DNA from: Planctomycetota bacterium
GTDB lineage: Bacteria > Planctomycetota > Brocadiia > CAIUPP01
Length of the DNA stretch: 36,431 nt
Assembly: GCA_022705425.1 (NCBI GenBank)
Contig: JAKJEM010000026.1
Span: forward strand, 3,549 to 39,979
Direction of reading: 5' to 3'
Positions 33,393-36,431 of this stretch are shown in pieces; position 1 is the first letter of the stretch, and each line of letters opens with the position of its first letter. A program made the position numbers and the translations under genes. The notes under the pieces are model-generated. The model saw nothing but the letters and a program-made list of their open reading frames with translations. It was not told the origin of the DNA and searched no databases.

Positions 33393-36300
33393 TCAGGGGG
33401 CCTGCTTCTTCCCCGCGGCGGGGAAGAGCTTCTCCATCTCTGCGGCGATGCGGTCAAGACTCTTCAGATTGCTCCCGACGAGGAAGCGGCGACCCGGTTC
33501 CACAACGGTCATCTGGAAGGAACCGACGACGTCGAGCTTCCACGGGGGCGGATGGACGACGGGATCGAGGACGACGGCGGCCTCGGACTGCTTGAGTTCG
33601 AGGAAGAGGCGCTTGTCGAGCAGCGACGCGCCCCGGGCGTCCTCCAGGCGCAGGTGCGCCAGGCTGCGGAAGCCGACCTTCTCGGAGCCGAACTTGAGGG
33701 TCACCGGGCCTTTCTCCAGGGGCAGCAGCCAGGCGAGGGTGTTCATGCCAAAGCAGGCTTTGCCGTTGCGCAGCAGGGCCGCCTCGTGGGGCAGGTCGGT
33801 CTGCGGGATGGGCGCCCAGGCGCGATGGGCGCGGAACTCCAGCCGATAGAGGCCCGTCTCTCCGTCGGCGGGGATGGTTTCGGGCGTGGTGCGCTTGTCC
33901 GTGTCCATGCGGTCAATCTTCAGCAACGCCTTGCCGGAGGGGCTTCGGAGGATGGCGCTGCACGCATTGCCGCTGAAGCCGAGCTTGACGGTGAAGGGCT
34001 GGTCCTTCTCCTTCAGGGCGACCACGGTCACGCTATCGGGGAGGTTGAGGTGGGTGAAGCGCTCCGGGGCGGCGGGGTAGGTGCCGCGCGGCGGGTCGGA
34101 TTTCGGAAGCTCCGAGATGCCGGCCTCCTGAAGCATCTTCAGGAAGTATCCCCAGGAGAGATAGCCATAGTAGCCGCCGAGCGGACCTTCGCCCCGGCCG
34201 AACCAGTCGTAGTCGCCGCCGGGGTCGCGGTGGAAGCCGCGCGGCCAGTCGCGGACGTACGGCAGATGCTTCTCGAGAAACCTGCGGTCGCCGGAAATCT
34301 CATACGCCTTGCCGCAAAGGGCCAGGGTCCAGGTGGACTCGTCGTTCGTCCACATGTCGGCGTACTTCAGGATCAGCGGAACATAGTCCGGGTCGCGGGT
34401 CTGGTCATAGTAGCGGTTAACCCAGAAGGGATGCCATAGCGGACCGGGGCGCTGCTTCTCCAGGGGCATGATGGTCCGCAGCGCGCGCGCCGGCGAGTGA
34501 AGGGTGGGAAGCAGGGTGGGATCCCAGGAGGCCTGGTAGGCTGTGACGGCATAGGAAAGGGTGTTGTTGATCTCGCGGGCGTAGCCCCAGATCTGGCTGA
34601 GCATCCTGCGGCGGTAGGCGTCGAGCCACAGGGCGTAGGTCTCGCGCCCGCGCGGGTCGCCCGTCGTGTACCAGCACCAAAGCATCCCGTCGGGGTCAAT
34701 GAAGTGCCCCGTCGAGCCGCGGAACTGGCCCCAGGCCTCCTTGTGGGCGGAGCTGGCCCAGTGCTGTTTCCAGCCCATGTGCTGCATGGCGCCGAGTTCA
34801 TGGTCCTGGAAGGGGATCGGATTCTCGCGGTCCACGTAGTTGCAGACGTCAATGTTCATGAAGTGATCGGTGTTGCGCCGCGCCCAGCGGAGCAGGTCGG
34901 GGCTGCCGGAGCGGAACCAGAGGAGCCAATTCAACCCCATCTGATGGTAATGGCAGGCCTGCCAGACACGATGAAGCGCCGGACGGTTCTCCTCGACATT
35001 CCAGATCGTGTGCGTGTCGGCGTAGTTGAACATCCCGTAGTCGTTGTTGCGCTCGACGGAGCGGTTCCAGGAAAGATACCCGCGCTCGACGGCTTCCTCG
35101 AACTCGGGAAAGCGCGCGCGGTCGGCGGCGGCCATCGGGCCGAGGGCCGCCGTGGCGGCGTTCCACTCCGGGGCCGCCGGCGCGGCGGGATCAAAGAGAA
35201 AGAGCCACGCCAGGACGCCGGGGTCGCTGCCGGCGGGGTGGGCCGCGGCGCCGGTGGGCAGGAAGGCCAGCGCGAAGTCGTTGGAAATGACCACCCCCTG
35301 CGCATTCGCGCTGCGGGTGGCCGCCTGTTCGCTCTCACGCCACCAGCCGCCGCCCTCGTTCAGCTTGGGGTCCTTGGCGTACTCGTCGAAGCGGGCGGGG
35401 TACCACGAGGGCGTCAGCAGGTTCAGCGTCTTGCCCTGATGGAAGCAGAGGAACTTGTAGATGTTCCGGAGGGAAAGCTCCTCCTCGCGGCTGAAGGCCT
35501 CGTGCCCGTGCGCGGGCCAGAAGTGAAGGGTCAGGCCGTCGCGGGCCATCTCGACCTCCTTGGGAAACTTCTGCCAGATGTCGCGCAGAAGGAGGACGGG
35601 GCGCGGGGCGTTGGCGTCGCGGCGGACGCTGAACCAGCCGTCGGACTGCCGTCCGGCCCGGTCGCCGGCCCCGACCAGGCGGAAGCGGTCGTGGCGGTCC
35701 TGGTGGAGATAGACGGTCTGCGGCGGCGGAGGCAGCGCACCTGAGATGGCGGCCCCGTCTGCGCCAAGTTCAAAGTCCTTCATCCCGGACAGCGGAAGAT
35801 GGAAGGCGAGGTCGTTCAATTGCTTGAAACGGGTGTCGTAGGTGATGTACGTCTGGTGGCTGACGCGCAGCATGGCGCTGCCGGGAGTGGCCGTGATGCG
35901 GCTGGTAAACCTGCAGAGCCGCTTCTCCGGCGTGTCGGAATTGCAGTACCACCCGGAGGCGGCGATGACCACGCGGGCGGGACCCTGCTCCTCAATGACA
36001 ACGGAAACCTCGTTGTCCCGCGCGGCCTCGAAGCGCGCGCCTTTCTCGTCCAAGAGCCACGGACCGCCCGGGAGGGTCGAGGCCGGCGTCGGTTCGTTGC
36101 GGTACTCCCCCCTGCCGGCGGGGTCCAGAGCGATCTGCTCGATCCCGGCAAAGGCTTTGCGCGAGACGCGGAAGCGCAGTGCCCCGGTCTCGACGACGAC
36201 GGCCTCCTCGGTAACGCGGACCTTCAGGGGCGAGGCGACCGGCGCAGGCGGCGCGGCAAGGTACTTCAGACGGTATTCGCAGGGCCTGCCGCCGGCGTAA

Positions 36301-36431
36301 CGCCCGGTGAAGGAAAGGTGAACCCACTTCACCGCGCCGCCGGGGGACCACGTGGCGACGGGAAAGACCTGGAAGGGGACGGAACGCCCGTCCTCAAAGA
36401 GCGCGAGACGGGCCGGATCGGTGACAGCGTT
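33393..36431 (-). CDS. Exo-rhamnogalacturonan lyase/YetA-like giant (5'-truncated by window end)
   Basis: The frame is open through to the window edge, so the N-terminus, likely with a signal peptide, is missing; at least 1012 residues remain. It is the same family as the gene at 9808-13605. Shared landmarks: SVPFQVFPVATW and a downstream KWVHLSFTGRY strand; TGALRFRVSRKAFAGIE with ALDPAGRGEY; EQGPARVVIAASGWYCNSD; then a long helical toroid (NNDYGMFNYADTH, WQACHYHQMGLNWLLWF) and a beta-rich end. Sequence identity to the other copy is low, so they are diverged paralogues. The substrate may be rhamnogalacturonan or a related polysaccharide. It precedes the sulfotransferase by 17 nt. Confidence 0.65.
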   Translation of the reverse strand, partial: NAVTDPARLALFEDGRSVPFQVFPVATWSPGGAVKWVHLSFTGRYAGGRPCEYRLKYLAAPPAPVASPLKVRVTEEAVVVETGALRFRVSRKAFAGIEQIALDPAGRGEYRNEPTPASTLPGGPWLLDEKGARFEAARDNEVSVVIEEQGPARVVIAASGWYCNSDTPEKRLCRFTSRITATPGSAMLRVSHQTYITYDTRFKQLNDLAFHLPLSGMKDFELGADGAAISGALPPPPQTVYLHQDRHDRFRLVGAGDRAGRQSDGWFSVRRDANAPRPVLLLRDIWQKFPKEVEMARDGLTLHFWPAHGHEAFSREEELSLRNIYKFLCFHQGKTLNLLTPSWYPARFDEYAKDPKLNEGGGWWRESEQAATRSANAQGVVISNDFALAFLPTGAAAHPAGSDPGVLAWLFLFDPAAPAAPEWNAATAALGPMAAADRARFPEFEEAVERGYLSWNRSVERNNDYGMFNYADTHTIWNVEENRPALHRVWQACHYHQMGLNWLLWFRSGSPDLLRWARRNTDHFMNIDVCNYVDRENPIPFQDHELGAMQHMGWKQHWASSAHKEAWGQFRGSTGHFIDPDGMLWCWYTTGDPRGRETYALWLDAYRRRMLSQIWGYAREINNTLSYAVTAYQASWDPTLLPTLHSPARALRTIMPLEKQRPGPLWHPFWVNRYYDQTRDPDYVPLILKYADMWTNDESTWTLALCGKAYEISGDRRFLEKHLPYVRDWPRGFHRDPGGDYDWFGRGEGPLGGYYGYLSWGYFLKMLQEAGISELPKSDPPRGTYPAAPERFTHLNLPDSVTVVALKEKDQPFTVKLGFSGNACSAILRSPSGKALLKIDRMDTDKRTTPETIPADGETGLYRLEFRAHRAWAPIPQTDLPHEAALLRNGKACFGMNTLAWLLPLEKGPVTLKFGSEKVGFRSLAHLRLEDARGASLLDKRLFLELKQSEAAVVLDPVVHPPPWKLDVVGSFQMTVVEPGRRFLVGSNLKSLDRIAAEMEKLFPAAGKKQAP

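Overview
The window is GC-rich, densely coded bacterial DNA with short intergenic gaps, GTG/TTG starts alongside ATG, and readable -35/-10 promoters. The gene content suggests an anaerobic, hydrogen-metabolising bacterium that eats complex polysaccharides. It carries an NAD-linked [FeFe]-hydrogenase, secreted polysaccharide-lyase-like proteins, an archaeal-type route into the shikimate pathway, and an HU protein of a style I associate with Lentisphaerota, Kiritimatiellota, Planctomycetota and neighbouring uncultured phyla. That placement is inference from gene content. No rRNA, tRNA, IS element, phage gene or CRISPR array was seen.

Layout. (1) 1-587: a 25-residue Cys/Lys-rich peptide gene on the minus strand with its own promoter, then a control region with three GTGA-N6-TCAC palindromes ahead of the hydrogenase operon. 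(2) 588-6406, plus strand: a four-gene hydrogenase operon in the order of Desulfovibrio HndABCD: NuoE-like, [2Fe-2S] ferredoxin-like, NuoF-like and [FeFe]-hydrogenase. The NuoF-like subunit is fused to a complete GltD/NfnB-type flavoprotein. (3) 6421-9578, minus: an Asp-box sialidase-like protein and a TIM-barrel hydrolase-like protein. They diverge from (4) 9808-17271, plus: a giant secreted exo-rhamnogalacturonan-lyase/YetA-like protein, a GT4 glycosyltransferase, queA and a polytopic GT-C-like membrane protein, ended by a perfect GC hairpin. (5) 17329-19936: HU (minus) diverging from an RluA-type pseudouridine synthase (plus), then an unknown single-pass membrane protein.

(6) 19956-21780, minus: 3-dehydroquinate synthase II and ADTH synthase, the archaeal-type start of aromatic biosynthesis, with a short repeat tract just upstream of their promoter. 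(7) 21949-24486, minus: a tight operon of phosphoesterase, PEGA lipoprotein, RNase H-like protein and alpha/beta hydrolase. It diverges, from promoters sharing a -35 element, from (8) 24613-27657, plus: the radical SAM enzyme AmrS, an orphan MalK-type ATPase and a lipoprotein with a possible permuted NlpC/P60 domain. (9) 27704-29713, minus: transketolase. (10) 29916-32618, plus: an alpha/alpha-barrel pectate-lyase-like protein and a uroporphyrinogen decarboxylase-like protein. (11) 32629-36431, minus: a sulfotransferase and a second exo-rhamnogalacturonan-lyase-like giant cut by the window end.

A reasonable reading is sugar release by secreted lyases and hydrolases, central carbon metabolism (transketolase), and disposal of reductant as H2 by the multi-cofactor hydrogenase. 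The control region before the hydrogenase fits a redox-responsive repressor such as Rex, or a CRP/FNR-family regulator. The two most unusual items are the hydrogenase subunit fusion and the tiny CxxCxC/lysine-rich peptide.
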